From Streptomyces violascens (lineage in GTDB: Bacteria; Actinomycetota; Actinomycetes; Streptomycetales; Streptomycetaceae): a stretch of DNA of 64,000 bases. The stretch lies in the NCBI RefSeq assembly GCF_014649955.1, contig NZ_BMUA01000007.1, forward strand, positions 1 through 64,000, given 5' to 3'. The translations under genes were made by a program, and so were the position numbers. The notes under the pieces are model-generated. The model made no database searches. It was not told the DNA's origin and was given only the letters and a program-made list of their open reading frames with translations. The first letter of the stretch is position 1, and each line of letters opens with the position of its first letter. This document shows positions 53,251 through 61,787 of this stretch, in pieces.

Positions 53251-54312
53251 TCACGGGGTCGTCTTGACCTTGATGGAGCCGTCGACGATCTTCTTCTTGG
53301 CCGCGTCGAGCTGCGGCTGGATGTCGGTGATGAAGCCGCCACTGGTGGCGAGCGAGACACCGTTCTTGGCCAGCGGGTAGCTGTTGGTGCCGACCAGCGG
53401 CTTGCCGTCCTTGACCGACTTGATCAGGTCGTAGACGCCGATGTCGACGTTCTTGACGACCGAGGTCAGGATCGAGTTCTTGTACTTGTCGAGCGAGGCC
53501 TGCTGGTACTGGTCGGAGTCGACACCGATCGCCCAGGCGCCCTTCTTGCCCGCGACGGCCTCGATCGCACCGGTGCCGGAGGAGCCGGCGGCGGTGTAGA
53601 TCACGTCGGCGCCGTTGTCGAGCATGCCCTGCGCGGCTTCCTTGCCCTTGTCGGGGCTGGCGAAGCCGGAGGTGTCCGAGCCGTGCGACAGGTACTGGTT
53701 GTCGACCTTGACGTCCGCCTTGGTGTCCTTGACGCCCTGGTTGAAGCCCGCTTCGAACTTCTTGATCAGGGGGACGTCCACACCGCCGATGAAGCCGACG
53801 TGGCCCGTCTTGGTCTTCAGCGCCGCCGCGACACCGGCGAGGTAGGAGCCCTGCTCCTCGGTGAAGACGATGTTGTCGACGTTCTTGGGGCCCTCGACGA
53901 CGGAGTCGACGATGCCGAAGGTCGTGTTCGGGAACTTCGCCGCGACCTGCTTCATCGAGTTCGCGTACGCGAAGCCGATGCCGATCACGGGGTTGTAGCC
54001 GCCCGACGCCAGGTCGCTCAGTTTCTGGACGCGGTCGGCCTCGGTGTCGGTCGTCTTGGCGGTCAGCTCCTTGACGGAGCCGCCGAACTCGGACTTGGCC
54101 TTGTCGATGCCGCGCGCGGCGGAGTCGTTGAACGAGTGGTCACCACGGCCGCCGACGTCGTACGCGACACCGATCTTGACGCCCTTGCCGCCGGCAGACG
54201 ACGAGGAGGTGCCCGAGTCCTTCTGGGAGGACGTGGAGCCACAGGCGGTGGCGGAAAGCGCGAGCGCGGCGGTGGCGATACCGGCCGCAGCGATCTTGGA
54301 TACCCGGCGCAA
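53251..54312 (-). CDS. BMP-family nucleoside-binding lipoprotein
   Basis: The 353-aa lipoprotein has the signal RRVSKIAAAGIATAALALS with lipobox ATAC (Cys24) and then a BMP/PnrA fold (about 45-345; GVAYDVGGRGDHSFNDSA, GIGFAYANSMKQVA, TEEQGSYLAGVAAA, GFIGGVDVPLIKKFEAGF). PnrA/BmpA homologues bind purine nucleosides. The start appears to be TTG 54312 with AAGGGA 7 nt before it. It is the receptor for the ABC importer encoded downstream. Confidence 0.92.
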   Translation of the reverse strand: MRRVSKIAAAGIATAALALSATACGSTSSQKDSGTSSSSAGGKGVKIGVAYDVGGRGDHSFNDSAARGIDKAKSEFGGSVKELTAKTTDTEADRVQKLSDLASGGYNPVIGIGFAYANSMKQVAAKFPNTTFGIVDSVVEGPKNVDNIVFTEEQGSYLAGVAAALKTKTGHVGFIGGVDVPLIKKFEAGFNQGVKDTKADVKVDNQYLSHGSDTSGFASPDKGKEAAQGMLDNGADVIYTAAGSSGTGAIEAVAGKKGAWAIGVDSDQYQQASLDKYKNSILTSVVKNVDIGVYDLIKSVKDGKPLVGTNSYPLAKNGVSLATSGGFITDIQPQLDAAKKKIVDGSIKVKTTP

Positions 54313-54374
54313 GAGGAGGTCCCTTCAAACCTGAACCGAGGCGCCCCTACCGGCGCTGGTTTCGCGTCGGATCG

Positions 54375-54386
54375 TAACGCGCGTAG
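54375..54386 (-). promoter_or_regulatory. Putative nucleoside-regulon operator, BMP copy (10 of 12)
   Basis: On the minus strand CTACGCGCGTTA keeps the left half perfect and changes the last two bases, which form the start of the -10-like TACGAT (54371-54376). The TTG start lies 62 nt downstream. Confidence 0.7.
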
Positions 54387-54452
54387 ATGTCGCGTAAAGC
54401 CCTGTTCGGAAGCCGTTATCGAATCGCCGCGAACAGGGGATGAAGTGTCCGG

Positions 54453-55679
54453 TTACGAGCGGTTGCCGTCCAGCAGCGCTGCGGCGGTGAAGAGTTCCAC
54501 ACCGACCTTGATGGCGGCTTCGTCCGCGTCGAAATCACCCCGATGGAGGTCAAGCCGGGCATTCGAGCCCGGTGTACGGACCCCGAGGCGGGCCATCGCC
54601 CCTGGTACGTGCTCCAGGTACCACGAAAAGTCCTCGCCACCCAGTGACTGCTCCGTGTCCTCGATCGCATACGGTCCCCGGCGCGCCGCCATCGCGTCCC
54701 GGAGCAGCTCCGTGATGACCGGATCGTTGACGACCGGGGGCACTCCGCGGACGTAGTTGATCTCCGATTTGGCGCCGTGCAGGGTGGCCACTTCGTCGAT
54801 CGCGGCGTGTACGAGGTCGGGCGCGTCGCGCCACGCCGCGAGGTCCAGGCAGCGCACGGTTCCGGCCAGCTCGGCGTGCATCGGGATGACGTTGCAGGCG
54901 TGGCCGGCCTCGATGCGGCCCCAGGTGAGGGCGAGACCCGCGCGGGCGTCGATGCGGCGGGCGAGCAGCGCGGGCACGTCGGCGGCGACCCGCGCGACGG
55001 CGGTCACCAGGTCGGTCGTCAGGTGCGGGCGCGCGGTGTGGCCGCCCGGCCCGTCCAGGGACACCTCCAGGCGGTCGCAGGCGGAGGTGATGGCGCCGTG
55101 GCGAAGCCCGATGCGCCCCGCGTCGACGCGCGGGTCGCAGTGGACGGCGATGATGCGGCCCACGCCGTCCAGGACACCCGCCACGATCGCGTCCGCGGCG
55201 CCGCCGGGCAGCACCTCCTCGGCGGGCTGGAAGAGCAGCCGTACGGGGGCGGGGAGGCGGCCCTGGCGGTGCAGCTCGGCGAGGACGAGGCCCGCGCCGA
55301 GGACGGTCGTGGTGTGCACGTCGTGGCCGCAGGCGTGGGCACGGTCGGGCACGGTCGAGCGGTAGGGCACGCCCGCCTTGGCGTCGGGAATGGGCAGGGC
55401 GTCGATGTCCGCGCGGATGGCGAGCATGGGATGCGCACCGTCCCAGCTGCCGATGTCACACATGAGCCCCGTGCCGGATGGCAGTACGCGTGGTTCGAGG
55501 CCGGCCGCTTCGAGGCGGGCCCGGATCGCGGCGGTGGTCCGGAACTCCTGGTTTCCGAGTTCGGGGTGCATGTGCAAGTCCCGGCGGAAGGCGATGAGTT
55601 CGGCACACAGGGCCTCGCTCAGCTCGCCGGGCAGCGGTGCTTCGCCGGGCAGATCGGCTTCGGACGACTCACGGGACAT
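54453..55679 (-). CDS. M20 family amidohydrolase (N-acyl-amino-acid deacylase type)
   Basis: The 408-aa metallohydrolase removes acyl groups from N-acyl amino acids or related amides. M20D motifs are RRDLHMHPELGNQEF, GHDVHTTTVLG (His-Asp metal ligands), QPAEEVLPGGA (catalytic Glu-Glu) and QSLGGEDFSWY. The start is uncertain: ATG 55679 (MSRESSEADL) is preferred, and the frame stays open to GTG-type starts near 55700-55739. It lies directly upstream of the BMP gene, but no operator is seen in front of it. Confidence 0.88.
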   Translation of the reverse strand: MSRESSEADLPGEAPLPGELSEALCAELIAFRRDLHMHPELGNQEFRTTAAIRARLEAAGLEPRVLPSGTGLMCDIGSWDGAHPMLAIRADIDALPIPDAKAGVPYRSTVPDRAHACGHDVHTTTVLGAGLVLAELHRQGRLPAPVRLLFQPAEEVLPGGAADAIVAGVLDGVGRIIAVHCDPRVDAGRIGLRHGAITSACDRLEVSLDGPGGHTARPHLTTDLVTAVARVAADVPALLARRIDARAGLALTWGRIEAGHACNVIPMHAELAGTVRCLDLAAWRDAPDLVHAAIDEVATLHGAKSEINYVRGVPPVVNDPVITELLRDAMAARRGPYAIEDTEQSLGGEDFSWYLEHVPGAMARLGVRTPGSNARLDLHRGDFDADEAAIKVGVELFTAAALLDGNRS

Positions 55680-55875
55680 CAACTGGTTCACCCGTTGAGG
55701 GTAGGCCTCGTCAAGGGTCAACTCGCCCGTGATCAACAAAAGTTCAGCCGCATAGGGGAAAGAAAGCTGGTCACAAGGCGCATGTCGATCGTGACAACTG
55801 GGTAAAGTAATTCGTCCTTCTGCCCGATGCCCTGGAACGGGCGTTCCCCTGAAGGAGGAGAGCCCCCTCTCCCCA

Positions 55876-55914
55876 GGGTAGGAGAACCGGGTAGGGGACC
55901 AGGGTAGGAGACGG
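55876..55914. repeat. Three 13-bp tandem repeats
   Basis: The units GGGTAGGAGAACC, GGGTAGGGGACCA and GGGTAGGAGACGG lie end to end in the 267-bp gap between the amidohydrolase start and the glycosyltransferase stop. The gap holds no gene I can support. Confidence 0.6.
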
Positions 55915-55946
55915 CGGGCCCGGGCCGGGCCGCTGTTGGGTCCCCC

Positions 55947-57038
55947 CTAGGCCGCCACCGTCGCGAGACCATGGGCTTTGCGTGCCGTCCCCGTCACCCC
56001 GTCGAGGAAGCCCTGGGCGCGCGGCGAGGCGCTGTCCGTGAGCCACTTAGGGTCTATGTCGCACACCACGACGGACACCCCCGTGCCCGCGAGCGCGAGC
56101 GGCAGGGTGTGGACGACGGTGGAGGGGAAGCTCAGGATCGTCCGGCCCACCGGCCCCCGCCGCGCTATGAGTTCGAGCGGCAGGTCGGGGCGTACGACCT
56201 CCAGGCCGGTGCGGGCGTGCAGGGTGTGCAGCTTCTCGGCGGACTCCCGGCGGTGCGCGAAATAGCGCGTCACGCCGTGCGTACGGGCCAGGAGGCCGAC
56301 CGCCGCGAGGTAGCTCTCGGGGTCGACGACGCCGGTCTCCACGAGTGAAGTCCCCACCAGGTCGGCGCCCTTGGTCAGGCGCGGCGGCCCGAATCCCGCG
56401 CGGGTCCAGCCGAACGTGTTGGGGGTGACGGTGATGCCCTCGGGCGCCTCTATGGGCATCGCGCTGAACACTTCGACGCCGCGGCGCCGCGCCGGGGTGA
56501 GCCGGCGGCGGGCCGCCGCGGACACCGGCGCGAACAGCAGGTCGCGCGCCCCGGACCGGCTGCCCCGCCGGTGCCAGCGCACCAGCCGTTCGCCACGGGC
56601 GAGTTGGGAGACGAACTCCATGGTGGCCGTCCCGTCGTCGACGACCACCAGGTCGCGCGCCCGGGAGACGGTGAGAAGGAGCTGGACGTAGCGCGAGAAC
56701 GGGTCGCCCATGACGATCCGGTCGGCCCGCCGCAGCATCGGGGTGAGCCCGCCTATCGTGTGCAGCGGAGCCGTGAGCCCGCCCCGGGCCTCCTCCCAGC
56801 GCACCCGCATCCCCGCGTCGCGGGCGAGTTCGGCCATCCGGCGCAGCTGGCCGCGCGACATGGGGTCGGTCGGCGAGAGCACCACGACGGTCAGACCCGA
56901 CAGGTCCGGCGCCCCGGAGCGCTGCTGCGCGGGCACGCCGTCGAGCAGCGGGCCCGGCGAATGGGCCCACTCCAGGACGTTGAGCAGCTGGACCGGGCTC
57001 TCCACGAAGGCGACGGTGGCGGAGGTGTCCCGAGGCAC
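55947..57038 (-). CDS. Sialyltransferase-like glycosyltransferase (GT52/polyST-like)
   Basis: The 363-aa protein begins TSATVAFVESPVQLLNVLEWAH, the N-terminal style of GT-B sialyltransferases (GT52 and related). It has an acidic loop VVVDDGTATMEF, a conserved His in YFAHRRES, and a Ser-Thr motif in ILSFPSTVVHTLPLA, which in this fold contacts CMP. It probably transfers the CMP-activated nonulosonic acid made by the two preceding genes. GTG 57038 starts 15 nt after neuB. Confidence 0.7.
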   Translation of the reverse strand: MPRDTSATVAFVESPVQLLNVLEWAHSPGPLLDGVPAQQRSGAPDLSGLTVVVLSPTDPMSRGQLRRMAELARDAGMRVRWEEARGGLTAPLHTIGGLTPMLRRADRIVMGDPFSRYVQLLLTVSRARDLVVVDDGTATMEFVSQLARGERLVRWHRRGSRSGARDLLFAPVSAAARRRLTPARRRGVEVFSAMPIEAPEGITVTPNTFGWTRAGFGPPRLTKGADLVGTSLVETGVVDPESYLAAVGLLARTHGVTRYFAHRRESAEKLHTLHARTGLEVVRPDLPLELIARRGPVGRTILSFPSTVVHTLPLALAGTGVSVVVCDIDPKWLTDSASPRAQGFLDGVTGTARKAHGLATVAA

Positions 57039-57053
57039 GGCGGGCCCGCCCCC

Positions 57054-58001
57054 TCAGACCGTGGCCGGAGCGCGGTCCGCAGGGGTGTTCTCGCTCTCGG
57101 CGGCCTCCGCCTGGGCGACGACACCGGCGACGCGGCGCAGCTTCTTCATGGGGGCGAGCTCGGACTCGTAGACCTTCTTGACGCCGTCGCCGAGCGCGGC
57201 CTCGATGGTGCGGATGTCGCGGACCAGGCGGGTGAGGCCGCCGGGCTCGACGGAGGCGGCCTGGTCGGAGCCCCACATGGCGCGGTCGAGGGTGATGTGG
57301 CGCTCGACGAAGGCGGCGCCGAGGGCGACCGCGGCGAGCGTGGTCTGGAGGCCGGTCTCGTGGCCGCTGTACCCGATGGGCACGTTCGGGTACTCGGCCA
57401 TCAGGCTGTTGATCACGCGCAGGTTGAGCTCCTCGGCCTTGGCCGGGTAGGTCGAAGTGGCGTGGCACAGCAGGATGTTGTCGCTGCCGAGCACCTCGAC
57501 CGCGTGCCGGATCTGCTTCGGCGTGGACATGCCGGTCGAGAGGATCACGGTGCGCCCGGTGGAGCGCAGGGCGCGAAGGAGCTCGTCGTCGGTGAGCGAG
57601 GCGGAGGCCACCTTGTGGGCCGGCACGTCGAACTTCTCCAGGAAGGCGACGGCCTCGGTGTCCCACGGCGAGGCGAACCAGTCGATGCCGCGCTTCTTGC
57701 AGTGCGCGTCGATGGTGCGGTACTCGTCCTCGCCGAACTCCACCCGGTGGCGGTAGTCGATGTACGTCATCCGGCCCCAGGGGGTGTCCCGCTCGATGTC
57801 CCACTGGTCGCGCGGGGTGCAGATCTCCGGGGTGCGCTTCTGGAACTTGACCGCGTCGCAGCCGGCGTCGGCGGCGGCGTCGATCAGGGCGACCGCCTTG
57901 TCCAGGTCGCCGTTGTGGTTGATGCCGATCTCGCCGGTGATGTACACGGGGTGGCCCGGACCTGCGGTGCGGCTGCCGAGGGTGCGCAGACGGTTGCTCA
58001 T
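57054..58001 (-). CDS. neuB: NeuB-type nonulosonic acid synthase without SAF domain
   Basis: The 315-aa TIM barrel condenses phosphoenolpyruvate with a hexose to a 9-carbon ulosonic acid. Motifs are VYITGEIGINHNGDLDKAV, AVKFQKRTPE, FASPWDTEAVAFL, ILLCHATSTYPA and GYSGHETG. Usual NeuB proteins are about 345 aa with a C-terminal SAF (antifreeze-like) domain whose Arg binds the N-acetyl group of ManNAc. Here the protein stops at the linker (MKKLRRV plus an Ala/Glu-rich tail), so the substrate may be mannose, giving Kdn. It lies between neuA and the sialyltransferase-like gene. Confidence 0.88.
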   Translation of the reverse strand: MSNRLRTLGSRTAGPGHPVYITGEIGINHNGDLDKAVALIDAAADAGCDAVKFQKRTPEICTPRDQWDIERDTPWGRMTYIDYRHRVEFGEDEYRTIDAHCKKRGIDWFASPWDTEAVAFLEKFDVPAHKVASASLTDDELLRALRSTGRTVILSTGMSTPKQIRHAVEVLGSDNILLCHATSTYPAKAEELNLRVINSLMAEYPNVPIGYSGHETGLQTTLAAVALGAAFVERHITLDRAMWGSDQAASVEPGGLTRLVRDIRTIEAALGDGVKKVYESELAPMKKLRRVAGVVAQAEAAESENTPADRAPATV

Positions 58002-58016
58002 GAGGGCGTTCCTTAG

Positions 58017-59255
58017 CTAAGCGGGGGTGTGGTGGGGCTGTGGGGTGTGGTCGAGCTCGGGTCCGAGGAGCCAGGCGGCGATCTCGCGGATCGCTCCTTC
58101 GCCGCCGGGGGTGCGGGTGACGGCACGCGCCGCGGCGCGCACCGAGTCGTGGGCGCTGCCGACGGCCACGGGCCAGCCGGCGAGCGCGAAGCAGGGCAGG
58201 TCGTTGACGTCGTTGCCGGCGTAGAGCACGCGGGCCGGATCGATCCCGTTCTCCTCGCACCACTGCTTGAGGGCGAGGTCCTTGCGGTCGATGCCGTGCA
58301 GGACGGGGACCTGGAGCTTGCGGGCGCGGGCGGCGACGACGGGGTTCTGCTCGGTGGACAGGACGAGCAGCTTCAGACCGGCCCGGCGCAGCGCGGCGAT
58401 GCCAAGGCCGTCGCCCCGGTGCACGGCGACGAGTTCGCGGCCCTCGGCGTCGACGAGGACCTTGTCGTCGGTCTGGGTGCCGTCGAAGTCGAGGACGACC
58501 GCGTCGACGTCGTCGCAGGTGGGGGTGGGCAGCCGGTCGAGGACCGGGGCGAGCGCACGGGCCCGCTCCAGGTCGTGCGGCTCGTCGATCTCCAGGACCC
58601 GGGCGGGGTCGGTGCGCACGAGCGCGGTGCGGCCGAAGAAGCGGTGCTTGTACGTACGGAAGCCTTCGGCGTCCATCGCGTACGCGGCGCCGGTCTCCAG
58701 GAAGTCCTGCGGGCGGTCCTGGCGGCGCGGCCGGAACGACTTGTCGTGGCCCATGCCCTGCCCGCCGCCCACCTCGTCCTCGCGCCACAGGAAGCCGTGG
58801 AAGGGGGCGACGGTGACGGCGGTCTCGGCGCCGTCCTCGACGACCGCGGCGGCGACGCCCTCGACGTCCTCGCGGGTGAGGAACGGGCTGGTGCACTGCA
58901 CGAGCAGCACCACGTCGGTGTCGGGGTGGGCGTCCAGGGTGTGCAGGACGGCCGCCTCGCTGGAGGCGGTGTCGCCCGAGATCCCGGCCGGGCGGACGAC
59001 CACGTCGGCCCCGGCCGAGCGGGCGGCGGCCGCGATCGCCGGGTCGTCGGTGGAGACGACGACGTCGGTGACGAGGCGCGCCGAGCGGCAGGCGAGCACG
59101 GCCCGCACGACGAGCGGGACGCCGGCGACGGAGGCCAGGTTCTTGCCGGGCACGCCCTTGGAGCCGCCCCGGGCGGGGATGACGGCGAGGACCTTCGGGG
59201 GCGTACTCGCAGAGGGCGTCGGGGACGTCGTCGCGGGTCCCGGTGAGATGGCCAT
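58017..59255 (-). CDS. neuA: Acylneuraminate cytidylyltransferase fused to HAD phosphatase (NeuA-KdsC type)
   Basis: The 412-aa protein combines two enzymes. Residues 15-235 form a CMP-ulosonic acid synthetase (VIPARGGSKGVPGKNLASV, DTASSEAAVLHTL, LVQCTSPFL). Residues 240-400 form a HAD phosphatase (nucleophile loop DFDGTQTDD, VLSTEQNP, YAGNDVNDLPC). The HAD part can remove a 9-phosphate before or after activation. The start ATG shares one base with the stop of the upstream gene, and neuB follows after 15 nt. Confidence 0.9.
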   Translation of the reverse strand: MAISPGPATTSPTPSASTPPKVLAVIPARGGSKGVPGKNLASVAGVPLVVRAVLACRSARLVTDVVVSTDDPAIAAAARSAGADVVVRPAGISGDTASSEAAVLHTLDAHPDTDVVLLVQCTSPFLTREDVEGVAAAVVEDGAETAVTVAPFHGFLWREDEVGGGQGMGHDKSFRPRRQDRPQDFLETGAAYAMDAEGFRTYKHRFFGRTALVRTDPARVLEIDEPHDLERARALAPVLDRLPTPTCDDVDAVVLDFDGTQTDDKVLVDAEGRELVAVHRGDGLGIAALRRAGLKLLVLSTEQNPVVAARARKLQVPVLHGIDRKDLALKQWCEENGIDPARVLYAGNDVNDLPCFALAGWPVAVGSAHDSVRAAARAVTRTPGGEGAIREIAAWLLGPELDHTPQPHHTPA

Positions 59256-60616
59256 CAGAGTTCTCCCATCCGGCGGATCACGGGCGCGACCCGCTGTACG
59301 CCGTGGCGGTAGGCGCCGCGGGCCGCGTCGCGCACGGCGTCCCGGACCAGCCGGCGCAGGCCGGTCGGCTCGTTCGCGGGGGCCGCGCCCGGCAGCGGGG
59401 TGCCGTCGGGGGCGAGGTGGTGGCGGGCGAGGATGCCCGGGAGGTAGCCGGGCGCGGTGGCGGCGGTGTAGTACGGGGCGATCGGCGGCAGGCTTTCCTT
59501 CGAAAGCAACTCGCTCATTCGCTCCCGTACGTGATCGAAAGCGCGGTGGTACGCCTCGCCCGGGGCCACGCCCTGGGCGGCGAGCCAGCCGGCATCGGGC
59601 GTGGGGCGGTGGCCGGCGTCGAGCCGGTCCCAGGAGGCGAGGCAGCCGGAGCCGAGGAAGTGGTGGTTTCCGAGGGCCTCGCGTACGCCGAGGTCGGTGA
59701 GGACGGCTGTCGGCACCGAGCGGTGCAGGGACTCCAGGGCAGCGGTCGAGGACACGGTCACCAGGAGGTCGGTGCGGTCCAGGATCTCGCCCATGTTCCC
59801 GTACGCAAGGCTGAAGTTGGGCGGTAGGTCCATGCCCTTGGCGAGCTTCTGGAAGGGGTGTTCCTCGATGTGCGTGGTGTGCTCGCCGGGCTTGGAGCGG
59901 AGCTTGAGGACGACCTCGCGCCCGGGGTGGCGCCGGGCGTGGTCGACGAGGCGGCGCAATAGGTACTGCCGGTCGGCGCGGCTCTCCGGGACGGAGGGCT
60001 GGGCGGCGAAGACGACCGTGTCGCGGCCGGGCTCCTCCTGATACGCGGCTCCGCCCAGGAAGGGCAGCGCGGCCTCGGTGACGGCACAGGCGTCGGCGCC
60101 CACCCCCTCGTACACCGCGCGGAAGCGCTCGGCGTCGTGGCGCGAGTTGGCGAGCACGACGTCCGCGCCGTGTCGCAGGAGCAGGCCGTCGGCGAGCTTC
60201 TCGTAGACGACGCCGACGTAGCCGGTGACGATCACGGGCCGCCGAGTGTGCCCGGGCCGACGGGCGGCGAGCCCGTGCAGCGCGGCCTGGGCTGCGCCGC
60301 CGACGAGCGCGAGCACGACGACGTCGTATGCCCGCTCATCGTCAAACTTCACTGCTATGTCAAGAAATTGAGCCATCGTCACTTCGCGCAGGGCGTCCGG
60401 TGACACCCCCACCTCGGCGAGCTGGCGAGGGGTGGGGGTGGCGCGGCCGCGCAGCAGGAAGCCGTCGAGCTCGGGCGCGGCGGGACGGGATGCGGCCCAG
60501 TCGCCCTCGGGCACCCGTTCGGCGAGGCGGCGCGCGGTGAGCGCACCCCATTTCCACCGGGTGTCCGAATCCGCGAGAACCGCGATCCGCAGCCGTGAAT
60601 CGGTACGTGATGGCAC
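59255..60616 (-). CDS. DUF6716-type putative glycosyltransferase
   Basis: The 453-aa protein has a GT-B-like layout: LRIAVLADSDTRWKWGALTAR at the N-terminus, a conserved GYVGVVYEKLADGLLLRHGAD segment, VVLKLRSKPGEHTTHIEE, and a C-terminal SSTAALESLHRSVPTAVL loop like those that bind nucleotide sugars. It matches what I recall as DUF6716 proteins in ulosonic-acid clusters. GTG 60616 lies 7 nt after TAGTTT, so it is leaderless. It is the first gene of the neuA-neuB operon. Confidence 0.75.
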   Translation of the reverse strand: MPSRTDSRLRIAVLADSDTRWKWGALTARRLAERVPEGDWAASRPAAPELDGFLLRGRATPTPRQLAEVGVSPDALREVTMAQFLDIAVKFDDERAYDVVVLALVGGAAQAALHGLAARRPGHTRRPVIVTGYVGVVYEKLADGLLLRHGADVVLANSRHDAERFRAVYEGVGADACAVTEAALPFLGGAAYQEEPGRDTVVFAAQPSVPESRADRQYLLRRLVDHARRHPGREVVLKLRSKPGEHTTHIEEHPFQKLAKGMDLPPNFSLAYGNMGEILDRTDLLVTVSSTAALESLHRSVPTAVLTDLGVREALGNHHFLGSGCLASWDRLDAGHRPTPDAGWLAAQGVAPGEAYHRAFDHVRERMSELLSKESLPPIAPYYTAATAPGYLPGILARHHLAPDGTPLPGAAPANEPTGLRRLVRDAVRDAARGAYRHGVQRVAPVIRRMGEL

Positions 60617-60803
60617 GCCGTAGAAACTAGAAAGCCGCGCCGATTCGCGGCCCAACTCAACTGCAACAACTGGTTAACAGCGCAACTACGAAAGGAGTGC
60701 GGGACGGGCCGACGGGCCGGTTAACAGTCCCGCCATTCTTCGTTCACCCGGCATCTCTGTGCCGGACAGGACGAATGACGGGCGGCGCCATAGCGTCACC
60801 GCC
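60617..60803. promoter_or_regulatory. Divergent promoter region of the nonulosonic-acid cluster
   Basis: The region carries two direct copies of GGTTAACAG (60672-60680 and 60719-60727, 47 bp apart) and two leaderless -10 hexamers: TAGTTT for the minus-strand operon (60624-60629) and TAGCGT (60791-60796) for the plus-strand operon. The repeats may bind a shared regulator. Confidence 0.45.
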
Positions 60804-61787
60804 GTGGTCAAGCTCTCCGTCATCGTGCCGTTCTACAACGTGCGCGCCTACGCACCCGACACCCTGAGAAGTCTGCGCGCGAACGCCCGCGACGACTTCG
60901 AGTTCCTGCTGGTCGACGACTGCTCGTCGGACGGCACGATCGAGCTGCTCGAACGCGCCGAGCGCGAGCTGCCGGGGGCGGTGCTGCTGAGACACGAACG
61001 CAACGGCGGCCTGGCCACGGCACGCAATACGGGCCTCGACGCGGCCGGCGGCGAGTACCTGACGTACCTGGACGGCGACGACTGGCTGACTCCCGGCTAC
61101 TTCGCCCAACTCCTCTCCTGCATAGAGGAGTTGGGATGCGACTTCATCCGCACCGACCACGTCCAGGTGACCGGCCAGGAGCGTACGGTGCACCGCGTTC
61201 CGCACGGCCGGCGCGGCGAGGTGATGTCCCCGCGGGACGCGATCCTGCCCGCCACCCGCTCGACGTCGGTGGACTACGCGTACGCGTGGGCCGGGATGTA
61301 CCACCGCAGGCTCGCCGAGCGCGGTCTGCTGCACTTCACCGACGGGCTGCGCACCGCCGAGGACCGGCCGTGGATCTGGCGGCTGCACCGCGAGGCGGAG
61401 TCGTTCGCGGTGACGGGCCAACTGGGCGTTTTCTACCGACGGGGAGTCGCCTCCTCCCTGACCCAAATCGGCGATGTGCGACAACTCGATTTCATCCGCG
61501 CATTCGATCAAGTAATCGAGGAAACGGCGAAGGACCCGAATGCGGCCGAACTGCTGCCGAAAGCCGTGCGGACGTACTGCGCGATCATTTCCCACCATAT
61601 GAGCAGCATCGAAAGGTTCGAACCTGCCGTGGCGAGAAAACTGCGGGCCATGAGCGCGGCCGCCCTGAGGCGCATGCCGCAGGACCACCTCAAGGACGCG
61701 CTGAACTCGATGGACTCCCGCCGCGCCGCCCGCCTGCGCCGCCTGCGCCACCGCCCGGCCACGTCTTCGGCAGGGGCTGCCGCCTGA
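60804..61787 (+). CDS. Family 2 glycosyltransferase
   Basis: The 327-aa GT-A enzyme has KLSVIVPFYNVRAYAPDTL, the nucleotide-binding VDDCSSDGT, RNGGLATARNTGLDAA, and the metal site LDGDDWL. A C-terminal helical region of about 100 residues ends in a basic tail. It probably adds a sugar to the envelope polymer made by this cluster. GTG 60804 follows TAGCGT by 7 nt (leaderless). Its TGA shares one base with the ATG of the next gene. Confidence 0.88.
   Translation: MVKLSVIVPFYNVRAYAPDTLRSLRANARDDFEFLLVDDCSSDGTIELLERAERELPGAVLLRHERNGGLATARNTGLDAAGGEYLTYLDGDDWLTPGYFAQLLSCIEELGCDFIRTDHVQVTGQERTVHRVPHGRRGEVMSPRDAILPATRSTSVDYAYAWAGMYHRRLAERGLLHFTDGLRTAEDRPWIWRLHREAESFAVTGQLGVFYRRGVASSLTQIGDVRQLDFIRAFDQVIEETAKDPNAAELLPKAVRTYCAIISHHMSSIERFEPAVARKLRAMSAAALRRMPQDHLKDALNSMDSRRAARLRRLRHRPATSSAGAAA

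Noticed and set aside
23411..54386. CTACGCGCGTAG sites read as BldD boxes
   Set aside because: BldD boxes have odd-centred TNAC..GTNA half-sites with a central A/T; the present palindrome is even-centred with a GC core and is tied to nucleoside genes.
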